Of a stretch of 64,000 nucleotides of DNA, positions 11,782-21,664 are shown piece after piece. A program made the translations under genes and the position numbers. Within the stretch, counting starts at the first letter, position 1, and each line of letters starts with the position of its first letter. The notes beneath the pieces were generated by a model that did no database searches, was not told the DNA's origin, and saw nothing but the letters and a program-made list of their open reading frames with translations. This DNA is from Magnolia sinica (taxonomy: Eukaryota; Streptophyta; Magnoliopsida; Magnoliales; Magnoliaceae), in contig NC_080588.1 in NCBI RefSeq assembly GCF_029962835.1, positions 30,179,501 through 30,243,500 on the forward strand, in the 5' to 3' direction.

Positions 11782-12520
11782 TCACAAATCAATCATCACC
11801 GATACAAAACCCACACAAAGTTTAGTTTGAAACTGAACCAGACCATTCACAATCCACAACAAACAACCACCCTCCACCCTTGTTTCAACTAACCCTGACG
11901 AGTCAGAGCAATTTACAGACACCAATAGCAGTAGAAGAAAACCCAAAAACCTGCAAGTATGCCTAGTCATCAATGAGAGAAAAACTTCTCAATCAGCCAA
12001 ACCCACTAGCAAGCAAGGCAAAACACCATGGGATTCCAGATTTCTTCAAATCTGAAGATAACAAATGACGATCATGGGACAGGGACAGGGACTGTCTCCT
12101 CACATTCTAAAATCCCTAAATCCCCAATTTGTAAAATCAAAAAACCCCATTTTGGGGTCCACATTCAAATTGAGAATCTACAATCTACTAACTCCCAATT
12201 TCCTAAATCGGCATTAAAACATTTTGAGATTGAGAGAGAGAGAGAGAGACATACCTCACTATCGTGAATGAACTTCAACCGAGCTGACGGAGAGAGAGAG
12301 AGGGCGTGAGTGGGTAAGGCGTTAGGCAATGGTCCGCAAGAGATATCAGAGAGAGAGGAAGAGAGAGACAGAGAGAGAGGAGGCGAGAGAGACAGATAGA
12401 GGAGAGGCTGGAGAGATCAAAGAGAGAGGAAGAGAGAGATAGAGAGTAAGAGGAGGGAGAGGGAGTGAGAGAGAGAGAGAGGAGACTGCCGCAGATTAGG
12501 GCAGTCTCTCTCATGGACAC
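11782..12520 (-). pseudogene. Possible captured 5' end of a gene (GA/CT-rich leader and short N-terminal frame)
   Basis: On the minus strand, a long CT-rich tract (12231-12520), typical of plant 5' leaders, is followed downstream by a 63-codon frame (11973 to 11782). The frame begins MMTRHTCRFLGFLLLLLVSV, a basic start plus a hydrophobic run that would pass as a signal peptide. The rest is not recognisable and no homologous gene comes to mind. Chance is a real alternative, because leader-like CT tracts and hydrophobic short frames are common in such DNA. Confidence 0.3.
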
Positions 12521-12569
12521 GGGTTGGGCCTTAGGTTGAGTAGCGAGTTGGCTACTTAAGTGACGTCAC

Positions 12570-12790
12570 CAGGTCCTATGGGCCCCACTATGATGTATGT
12601 GTTGTATCCACACCATCCATCCATTTTGAGATATTATTTTAGGACATGAGCCAAAGAATGAGATAGATAAAAAGATGTAGTGGACCTCACCACAGTAAAC
12701 AGTGGGGAGAGTGATTCCCACCGTTGAAACTATCCTAAGGCCCACCATAATTTTTATTTGAAATCCAACCTATTCAAAAGCTAAAAAAGA
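12570..12790. repeat. Copy of the dispersed GGGCCCCAC repeat family
   Basis: Begins GGGCCCCACTATGATGTATG, continues with CACACCATCCATCCATTTTG, AGGACATGAGCC and GTGGACCTCACCACAG, and ends near GGCCCACCATAATTTT. The outer ends are imperfect inverted repeats, which suggests a MITE-like structure. Confidence 0.65.
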
Positions 12791-13602
12791 CATGAAATAA
12801 GGTAAAACATGAATATTATAATAAGCATATGGCTTATCCTTTCAGCTATTATAAGCCTAATAGCTGATTGAGATGGACCGCTACCAAAATCGGCTTAAAA
12901 CAAATTTGACTAAAAAAGAAATATTATAATAAGCATATAGCTTATCCTTTCACAACCATACATTTGTTCGATGATCATGAGGCGAACGACCTGATTTTTG
13001 GGACAGGGACTCTTTGTATTTTCCCTTCATATAAGTCTGGTTGACCTTATTAAGGTCTGTAGGCCCTAGGAAGTTCTTGGCTGGTGAGCATTCAATCACC
13101 ATAATTTCTCCTAGATGTGGAACCATGTCTTAAAATGGATTGGTAACACCACAATTTCCCCTAGATGTGGTCTACCTGATATTTGGATCTATTCAATTTT
13201 TGGAACCAAAATGGACTGGTAACACCACAATTTTTAGGTGCAGGTGGAGGGTCTAATGCGGCTAATGGAAGGGGAACACGTGGGGCCCTTCAATCTCGGA
13301 AATCCCGGTGAATTCACCATGTCTCGAACTTGCCCGGGTATTTGACCGTCATCTTTCTGCTAATTTACGGTCAAGTCCTTTTTTTGCTGACTTTTCTACG
13401 TTTTCGAGAAAAGACACTAATAGAGACCGAGCACTATTTTGCTATCCGTTGGGGCCCACATGCTAGATGGTCCCATGATTCGAACCGTCCATATTCTCAT
13501 TACTAACATAAGTGAGCTAAATTCCCATAAATCATGCTTCAATGATGATCTCAACTTATGATTTTTGAATGAGAGTCATTCAAAGGTTACTGGTGTCCTG
13601 TT

Positions 13603-13618
13603 GGGGGGGGGGGGGGGG
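13603..13618 (+). repeat. Poly-G run of 16
   Basis: Sixteen consecutive G in otherwise mixed-composition DNA. Read length in such a run is error prone, and it might form a G-quadruplex. Confidence 0.9.
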
Positions 13619-13664
13619 AGCGGATTAAGTGAGACCCAGGACCCACCCATGTGCGTGGACCACT

Positions 13665-14530
13665 TACTCTGGGGCCCACCTTGATGTATGTGACTACATC
13701 CATGCCTTCCATTTGTAGAGGTGGGCATCGAGTCGAGTCGGATCGGATTAGGTCCAACTCGACTCGATCCAGTTTTTACAAGTACTTGACCCGAACTCGA
13801 TTCGATTTGGGACCGAGTCCAGCAGGGCTGACTCGATCCGAACCGATTCCTTGTTGGACTGACCCAAACCGAGTCCAACTCAGTTAGAGAAGCCGAGTTG
13901 GATCAAGTTGAGTCTGTTCGGTTGATTCAAACCGGGCTCAGTCAAGCCGAGCTGGAGACTCTAGTGCTAGGAATGAAACAAGAGGGAAATCGAGAGAGAA
14001 AGAGGGAGAGAAATGAGGAGAAAGCAGGGGGAAGGAGAGGATGTCAGCTTGGGCTGCGGTGTCGCATAGGTTCATTTGGCAGCGCCAGCTCGAGTAGGGT
14101 TAGAGTCCGGGTAGAAGAAGGGTAAAGGTTAAAAAAAAAACTAAAATCTGACTTTATACTACCCAATTCCGGTCCGGATCGGATCGGATTCCAGATTGGA
14201 TCGAGTTGCCACATGACCTAAACTTGACTCGGTTTGGCGTCGGATCCAAGTGGGTCTACTTGATCCGACCCGACCCTAGCTTTCGGTTCAGGTTGGATTG
14301 GATTCGACCAGTTTGGTCAAGTTGGACCCTGCCCACCTCTATCCATTTGTATTAAAAACTCATTTTAGAGCATGATCCAAAAAATGAGGCTCATCCAAAT
14401 CTCAGATGGACTATAGTACAGATGGACTATATACAAGAAATAGTAGTAACTGACCATTAAAAACTTCTTTTGGGCCACAGATGGACTATAGTAATTGACT
14501 ATAGTACAGATGGACTAGGGCCGGGTCTGT
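13665..14530. repeat. Copy of the dispersed repeat family, split by a hAT MITE
   Basis: The left part (13665-13715, GGGGCCCACCTTGATGTATG) and right part (14342-14530, AAAAAATGAGGCTCATCC, AAAAACTTCTTTTGGGCCAC) form one family copy once the hAT element at 13716-14341 is removed. A partial local duplication of GATGGACTATAGTA follows at 14400-14520. Confidence 0.7.
13716..14341. mobile_element. Non-autonomous hAT MITE, 626 bp
   Basis: The inverted ends TAGAGGTGGGCA (13716-13727 and complement at 14330-14341) are of hAT type. A perfect 8-bp target duplication, TCCATTTG, flanks it at 13708-13715 and 14342-14349, the size expected for hAT. The inside is rich in GATC/CGAGT motifs with sub-terminal inverted similarity (TCGGATCGGATT near both ends). 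The short frames inside encode no transposase. Confidence 0.92.
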
Positions 14531-15237
14531 TTAACATTATGATTTTGGTTTCCCTCTCTGTTGCTAGATTGAGAGGCGCCATTGTAAGAACTTCAAGATT
14601 AAAAAAGGTATATGCTTCTTTCTGACATTTACTACTACCATTGGATTTTCTGTTTTAGATTCATTTTCTTCATAAAATACATGCGACAACAATTTATCTC
14701 CCTGCCATTCTCAAGGTTCCATTTTGGATTTGTTTCCATCTTGTAAGTTAAACATTAGTATTGCAGTATTTACATATGTCACCATCATTACCATAACCTT
14801 AGTAACATGAATCTTCTAAGGTGCTCAGTCTATTTGGTATTCTGCTTCTATAGATTGGGATATGTCTCCCAAATTGCATATCATGCGTCTGCTTCAAATC
14901 CACCTTTGTTTTCATAAAGTGTAGTTGTTGTTGGATGTTAAGTATTTTATTGATCAAATTCCTGAAGATATATCAAATTGTAATAAAAAGAAACTAGTAT
15001 GATCCAAAATTCAAGTCCTGATGAGGCCCACCTAATGAACAACTTGGATGTGGTGTTCTTGATCGACACTAGTGCAGCACAAAAACATGGTGGACCATGG
15101 AGCTTTGATGTACGATGGGAATTGTTAAGGATTTAGAAACTGGCTATGTTGGTCATGTGTGGCAACTACGAATGATTCCATTTTCATTCAGGGATTCATT
15201 TTCTGCTATACCTCATTGTTGAGTCTCTCTCCTACAG
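14531..15237. other. Captured or host-like DNA, nothing recognised
   Basis: A/T-rich, intron-like sequence that ends in a pyrimidine tract and TCCTACAG just before the exon-like segment at 15238. Confidence 0.45.
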
Positions 15238-15414
15238 GGGTTGGGTACAAGTACAGCTAACAATTTGATGTGTCGAGAACTTCTACTGGGAGTTACAAAA
15301 CAGATTGGCGAGACGATGCATGAACTAGCTGCAAAAGTTGACGAGTATGCTTGTGGAATGATCAGTGGGTCTGGTTCAACCCTGTTTGAGGAGCTCATGG
15401 GAACTCCCCATGAG
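15238..15414 (+). pseudogene. Exon-like segment of an unidentified gene
   Basis: An open stretch of about 59 codons is bounded by an acceptor-like TCCTACAG and a donor-like GAG followed by GTTAAG. It encodes a balanced, protein-like sequence that includes [20 protein letters not shown] and then [21 protein letters not shown] do not recognise the family. A dispersed repeat copy starts within a few bases of the donor. The composition looks like a real exon rather than random DNA, and its position inside the CACTA element suggests another captured fragment. Confidence 0.4.
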
Positions 15415-15419
15415 GTTAA

Positions 15420-16190
15420 GCTGTGTTGGCCCCACCATGATGTGTGTCGAACATCAACACCATGCATTTGATGGGTCCCCTTTAAATTATGGGATATCCC
15501 AAAAATCAACCGTGCACTTGGTGGGGCCCCAACTGAAATTTGGATGCGTCTGAAACTTGGTATGACCCCTCATCCAAGGGGCACACACATAATGGATATG
15601 CTGGAATTGTGAACCTAAACCAATGTGGGCCCAAAAAATAATTATGAATGTTTTAATGGAGGGTAACCCCTCTTAATTTATGTATGTGGTGTGGCCCACC
15701 ATGGGATGGTGCATATGACTGATGGGGTAGATGTTTTACACGCATCATGGTGAGGCCCACAGAGCCATACCAAACCCCGGCTGAAATTTAGGGCATGAGC
15801 CAAAAAATGAGCCAGATTTAAAGTTCAAGTGGACCACACCACAGGAAAAAGGGAATTGAACACCCACTGTTAAAAACTTATTGGGCCATTGTTTACTTTG
15901 GTGTGGGCCACTTCAACGTTGGATCTGCCTCATTTTTCGGGTCATGCCTAAAAATGCCACGGTAAAGTAGATGGACAACACGGATATGTCATATACATCA
16001 TGGTGGGCCCACTAATAATTATAAATGTTTTAATGGAGGGTAACCCCTCTCAACTTTTGTATGTGGTGTGGCCCACACGAGTGATAGATTGAATTGATTT
16101 TTAATCCCTGGGCCATGGGATGGTGCATCTGACTGATGGGGCAGATGTTTGACATGCATCATGGTGGGGCCTACAGAACCATACAGACCC
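15420..16190. repeat. Clustered and partly duplicated copies of the dispersed repeat family
   Basis: 15640-15775 and 16015-16190 are direct repeats of each other (shared AATGTTTTAATGGAGGGTAA, GGGATGGTGCAT, GACTGATGGGG). The second copy has an extra segment of about 45 bp. Between them is a copy with TIR-like ends (GCATCATGGTGAGGCCCAC and ATACATCATGGTGGGCCCAC). Confidence 0.65.
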
Positions 16191-16264
16191 ACACGAAAAA
16201 TCGGGCGGGCGCTCTTAAAATTAGGCGCCCAAAAAATCCCCAAATTGGGCACGCGCTATCTCAC

Positions 16265-16328
16265 CCAAACCCCTCTCCTCTCTCTCTGTCGCCCTAATCC
16301 CCTCTCTCTTTATCTCGATCTCTCACCC

Positions 16329-16399
<71 letters not shown>

Positions 16400-16560
16400 G
16401 GCTGCCTTTGGCTCTCTCCAGTTACAGCAACGCATAACCCATCAGGTATCTCGATCTCTACGCTTTGCGAGTTATTATTTTTTTTACTGGTTATGGTGGG
16501 GATTTACTAGATTTAGAGCTAGGGTTTGGATTTCAGAAGATTGAAGTGAGAAGATGCTTT
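16265..16560 (+). other. CT microsatellite and leader-like sequence
   Basis: (CT)n covers about 16332-16397, inside a longer pyrimidine-rich tract. It is followed by a GCAACGCATAACCCATCAG segment and then GTATCTCG, which could be a leader exon with a donor site. This resembles a plant promoter-proximal 5' UTR, but I cannot connect it to a coding exon with confidence. Confidence 0.4.
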
Positions 16561-16933
16561 TTCTTTTTCCATTTTTCTTTGCATTCATATGATATAGTTT
16601 CTGCTAATCAGAAATTTCTTTATTTAGTAGTTGTACCGTTTAGGGCTTGAGATGTGTTGCCTTTATTCTTCGATTCATTGCTGATTTCTTAATTTTGTAT
16701 TGTTTCTTGCAGTCTTGCTTCATAGTCAGAGACACCATGAAGCAAGACTGGGGAGAATAGTGCTTGGGTGGCTAGTTCTATCCAGCTAAATGGATGGCCT
16801 GTCCAAATCGATTGAACTGCCATGTTGAACCATGAAATCATCATAATGTTGTAAATCATTTAGCCTAATATCTTGTTTGAAAAAAGGTCCAAATTAGGTC
16901 AATCCCTGCTGTGAATGTTTTATATTGTCTCAG

Positions 16934-17035
16934 GTGGTTTGGTTCAACCCAAAACTAGAGAGAGTTCTGGTTCCAGTTGGACCACTGCACATCTGTTCTG
17001 ATATTCGAGACTCGACTGACAATGTAATCTGCAAG
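16934..17035 (+). pseudogene. Exon-like segment of an unidentified gene (34 codons, phase 0 at both ends)
   Basis: An open 102-nt stretch lies between GTCTCAG and a donor-like AAG followed by GTCATT. It encodes VVWFNPKLERVLVPVGPLHI and then CSDIRDSTDNVICK. I do not recognise it. It may belong with the leader-like sequence at 16265-16560 as one captured gene fragment. Confidence 0.35.
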
Positions 17036-18309
17036 GTCATTGACCTTAAATTTTGATTCTTTATGAATGTGTGGCACTTCATCGCACTTCTGGAATTTTA
17101 GTCGTGAGTGCAGAAGGGGTTGTCGGCCATCTTACGGGGCATCTTTTCACACACTGGCTTTGCTAAACCATTGACTATAAGCTTCTTGTTGTTCTGTTCA
17201 GTGTAAATGTGAGCCTGAAGTGACTTGGCTATCCTCGTTATAACACAGGGTTGATCCACCATGGCCCAGAGTCATTACTGTGTTGTGTATGTGCTTCCTC
17301 TGATTGTACTTTTTAGCAACACCATGACTACTGTGGAAATGTCAGGAATAGCATGCGATTTTCTTTTGAGATCACAAAAGAAATGGAATGGACACCTAAG
17401 AATCTAGCTGCCCAACCTACATAGGTGAAGATGCTTTCTCAGATTTAGGTGGTGTCCCAGCTTCAGTGTTTCCCATAGCCACCAATTGAATTACAAACAG
17501 TAAAATGTTAGTTGCTTTCTAACAGCCTGTATTCCCTTTACTCACAGAGTACTTCCTGCTTCCGATATCAAAGTTCAAGCAGATACATCTGACACAATCA
17601 GCCTAACCATTCATAAATGAGGGGATCTAACAGGGAAAAATATTTAAAGGCAAGAGTAAGAGATCCCCAATAATATTCCATGATCCATTTTGCCTTAGAA
17701 GCTTTAAAGGTGTTCCTCCTTGACTCTTTTTTTTGTTGGGTGTTTTTTTCCCTGTGAAAACCATAGGCTAGTAGCTCAATTTAGCAGACATCCCTCTCTT
17801 TTTCAGTGGATCCTCCATGTATGTAACCTCTCATGGATTAGATTTGTTAACATAGAGATGAATGAAAGTACTGATACCTAGGAACAATAGACAAGCAATG
17901 GATAGCCCCACATAAAGAGAAACAGTAGCATCAGACATAAAGACAATAAAGTAGACAAGACAATAGAATAAAGTAGACAAAGCTAGCTGTCCCATGGAAA
18001 CCCTCACTATTTCACAACAGTACCCCAAGACCTCTCTAGAACTGTATATCCATTATCCACAACAATGAAGAGGTAAACTACCATGTGAGTTTTTAACTGT
18101 TTCTCAAGTGGAGGTGACTAATCCTAGTTATGGCTGACATGTAAACTGATTTGGCAAAATGGATGGACAGTGGATTTTTTAAAAACATTTAAAGTAGCCC
18201 CCACCTAACTTCATGTTGCAGGCAATCTGCATGCCATTAAAAAGGGTTGGAAATTTGCGTCCTCATGACAAAGTACGTGAAGTTCCCCTGTAACACGTGT
18301 TAGTATATT
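17036..18309. other. Captured or host-like DNA, nothing recognised
   Basis: Mixed-composition non-coding sequence. The minus-strand frame at 17831-18028 is hydrophobic (a VYFIVFMSDATVSLYVGLSI stretch) but matches nothing I know and lacks a convincing exon context. Confidence 0.45.
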
Positions 18310-18467
18310 CTTTGTGAGGTCCACATGAATGTTTGTGCGACATCTACTCCGTCCATCAGTTTCACCCGGTTAAATGTAAGCTAAAAGTGAAGTAGATTCT
18401 AAACTCAGCTGGGCTGCACCACATGAAACAGTAGAATGAAACTCGTATGTTGAAACCTTTATGTAAG

Positions 18468-18500
<33 letters not shown>

Positions 18501-18660
18501 ATCAACCTTTCTAGGGCCTATTGTTAAGTTTATTTTCCATCCAACCTATTGATAAGGTCACATAGAAGTGAATGAAGGGAAAAATATAAATTTTAGCTTG
18601 ATGACGTCAAGCAGTTTTAAGTAGTAGGCAATCAAGCTGATATTCGCTTCATCCATGTCA
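18310..18660. repeat. Copy of the dispersed repeat family with internal (TA)n
   Basis: Landmarks are ATCTACTCCGTCCATCAG, CACCACATGAAACAGTAG and CCATCCAACCTATTGATAAG. A (TA)n run fills 18469-18498 within it. Confidence 0.6.
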
Positions 18661-18865
18661 CTCTGTTACTAATGTAGTTTATATTGTTCCATTGTCTTTT
18701 GTTGCCTATAATTGCCCTTGCAAACCTTAATGAGCTTGTATATTATATTTTTTTATCTTAAATTATTATTGTGTTAACCTAATTTATAGTTGTGACTAGT
18801 AATTTATAGATTTGTAAGTTAGATAATTAGTTACTCGTTTGAGTATTTCTATGGGGCCATACATA

Positions 18866-19881
18866 GATATGGTGTGTTTTTGGTGGCATACAGATCACTC
18901 AAATTGTCCCATATTGGACAGTTCAAGGTTAGATGGATAGTATACTTTCATATAATCTGTTTAAATGTTCATGCCTGATCCGTGGTGCATCTCCTCGTTT
19001 CTCTCTGGATATGTTTCTTCCGTTCCGTATCCAATGCCAAATATCTTTACATTGTTTTAGATATTTGGCATCGAAATGTAACATCAGATCAACTTATCTG
19101 GAGAGACATGAGTAGATGCTGTCGGATTTTCGGCGTGGACATTTAAATGGAAATATGAAAGTATTACAATCTATCCAACCTTAGATGAGTAACTAATTTA
19201 GAATTTAATTGTATTAGCTTAGAATTGATGGAGCAGACCCGGATGTGCGTCGGAGCTATTCGGTTGTTGAGTGGGGGTCCCTGGAAGGTGAGAACTGCTG
19301 TTATGACCATGATGAAGTTGTTCATTTTCTATGGATAGCATTGGAGTAGCCTGGGATAGGCCGTGTTTATATCTGTATTTGCTCGAAATTGATGGAGCAG
19401 ACTCGGATGTCGAGCGGGGGTCCCTGGAAGGTGAGAACCGCTGTTATGACCATAATGAAGCTGTCCATTTTCTATGGACAGCATTGGAGGGGCCTGGCCA
19501 ATTGGAGCAGGTCGTGTTTATATCTGTATTTGCTCGAAATTAATGGAGATGACCCGGATGTGCGTCGAAGCTATCCGGATGTTGAGATGGGGTCTCTGGA
19601 AGATGGGAACCACTGTTATGACCATGATAAAGCTGTCTATTTTTTATGGACAGCATTGGAGGGGCCTGGCCAATTGGAGCAAGCCGTGTTTATATCTGTA
19701 TTTGCACGAAGTTAATGGAGAAGACCCGGATGTGCGTCGAAGCTATACAAATGTTGAGCGGGGGTCCATGGAAAACGGGAACTGCTGTTATGACCATGAA
19801 GAAGTTGTCCATTTCCTGTGGACAGCATTAGAGGGGCCTGACCAATTGGATCAGGCCGTGTTTATATCTGTATTTGCAGGG
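18866..19881 (+). repeat. Right copy of the inverted cassette
   Basis: Inverted partner of 4697-5720. The unique part (18866 to about 19200) is followed by tandem units with GTTTATATCTGTATTTG at about 19365, 19516, 19688 and 19860, that is spacings of 151, 172 and 172. In the left copy the short unit is at a different rank, so the arrays have changed independently. Several overlapping frames stay open through the units (for example a DHDEAVHFLWTALEGPGQ segment), as expected when the period is nearly a multiple of three. No known protein is recognised. Confidence 0.8.
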
Positions 19882-21640
19882 ACCACACCCTTAACTTAAA
19901 CCACACCCTAAACCTATAACCTAAACCTATTCTCAATTCCCTAAAGCTATAACCTATAACCTAAACCTAACCCTAAACCAAAACCTATAACCTATAACCT
20001 AAACCCAATCCCAAACCCGAATACAATTTCATAAACCTAAACCTTAACCTATAACCTATACTTATAACCTTAACTTAAACCTAATCTCAAATTCCAAAAC
20101 CAATACCTATAGCCGAAACCTAAACCTTAACCTTAACCTATAACCTATACTTATAACCTTAACCTAAACTATAACCTTAACCTATAACCTATACTTATAA
20201 CATTAACCTAAACTTATAACCTTAACCTAAATCTATTCTCAAATCTCAAAACCTATACTTATAACATAAACCTAGACCTAAACCTATAACCTATAACCTA
20301 AACACGATCCCAAACCCGAACCTGATTTCATAAACCTAAACCTTAACCTATAACCTATACTTATAACCTTAACCTAAACCTATTCTCTAATCCCAAAACC
20401 TATACCTATAGCCGAAACTTAAACTTTAACCTTAACCTATAACCTATACTTATAACCTTAACCTAAACTATCACCTTAACCTATAACCTATACTTATAAC
20501 CTTAACCTAAACTTATAACCTTAACCTAAATCTATTCTCAAATCCCAAAACTTATACTTATAACATAAACCTAGACCTAAACCTATAACTTAAAACCTAA
20601 ACCTATAACCTAAACTCGATCTCGAACCCCCTATAACCTAAGCTTAAAACCTAAATGTATTCTCAAATCCCTAAACCTTAACCTATAACCCAACCTAAAC
20701 CTATACTTATCACCTAAACCTATTCTCAAATCCCAAAACCCATAACCTAAACCTAAACCTTAACCTAAACCTATAACCTATAACATAAAACTGAAACCTA
20801 TAACCTAAACCTATACTTATAACCTAAAACTATTCTCAAATCCCAAAACCTATAACCTAAACCTAACATTTTCCTAAACTTATAACCTACACTTATAACG
20901 TAAACCTAAACCCTAACCTAACCCTATAACCCATAACCTTAACCTAAACTTATAACCTTAACCTAAACCTATTCTCAAATCCCAAAACCTATACCAATAA
21001 CCTAAACCTAGACCTTAACCTAAACTATAACCTATACTTATAACCTATAACCTAAACCTATAACCTATAACCTAAACCTACAACCTATAACCTAACCTTA
21101 ACCTAAACCTATAACCTATAACCTATTACCTTAACCTAAACTTATAACCTTAACCTAAATCTATTCTCAAATCCCAAAACCTATACTTATACCCGAAACC
21201 TAAACCTTAACCGTAACCTATAACCTATACTTATAAGCTTAACCTAAACTATAACCTTAACCTATAACCTATACTTACAACCTTAACCTAAACTTATAAC
21301 CTTAACCTAAACTTATAATGTAAACCTTAACCTATAACCTAAACTTATAACTTAAATATAAACCTATTCTCAAATCCCAAAACCTATACTTATAACCTAA
21401 ACCTAAACCTTAACTTATAACCTTAACCTAAACTTATAACCTTAACCTAAACCTATAACCTATAACCTATCATCTATAACCTAAACTCAAATCCCTAAAC
21501 GTAAACCTACACTTAATCCTAATCTCAACTCCAATTCCCTAAACCTAAACCTAAACTTATACCTATTCTCAATTCCCTAAACCTAAACATATAACCTAAA
21601 CCTATAACCTAACCTAATCTTAAAGCTATTTCCATAAACT
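19882..21640. repeat. Telomere-like satellite, C-rich strand on plus, block 3
   Basis: CCTAAACC/CCTATAACC units with the same higher-order phrases as block 1 but in reverse orientation (CCTATTCTCAAATCCCAAAACC). Together with the cassette it forms the right arm of a large inverted repeat whose left arm is within 1875-5720. Confidence 0.88.
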
Positions 21641-21664
21641 GACTTTAGTCTTTTCATTGTAGAC

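Noticed and set aside
12275..12520. Serine/leucine-rich minus-strand ORF
   Set aside because: It is a translated CT microsatellite tract.
19331..19899. Four overlapping plus-strand ORFs as genuine genes
   Set aside because: They are frames of the same 172-bp tandem units, also seen inverted at 4697-5370, and match no protein I know.
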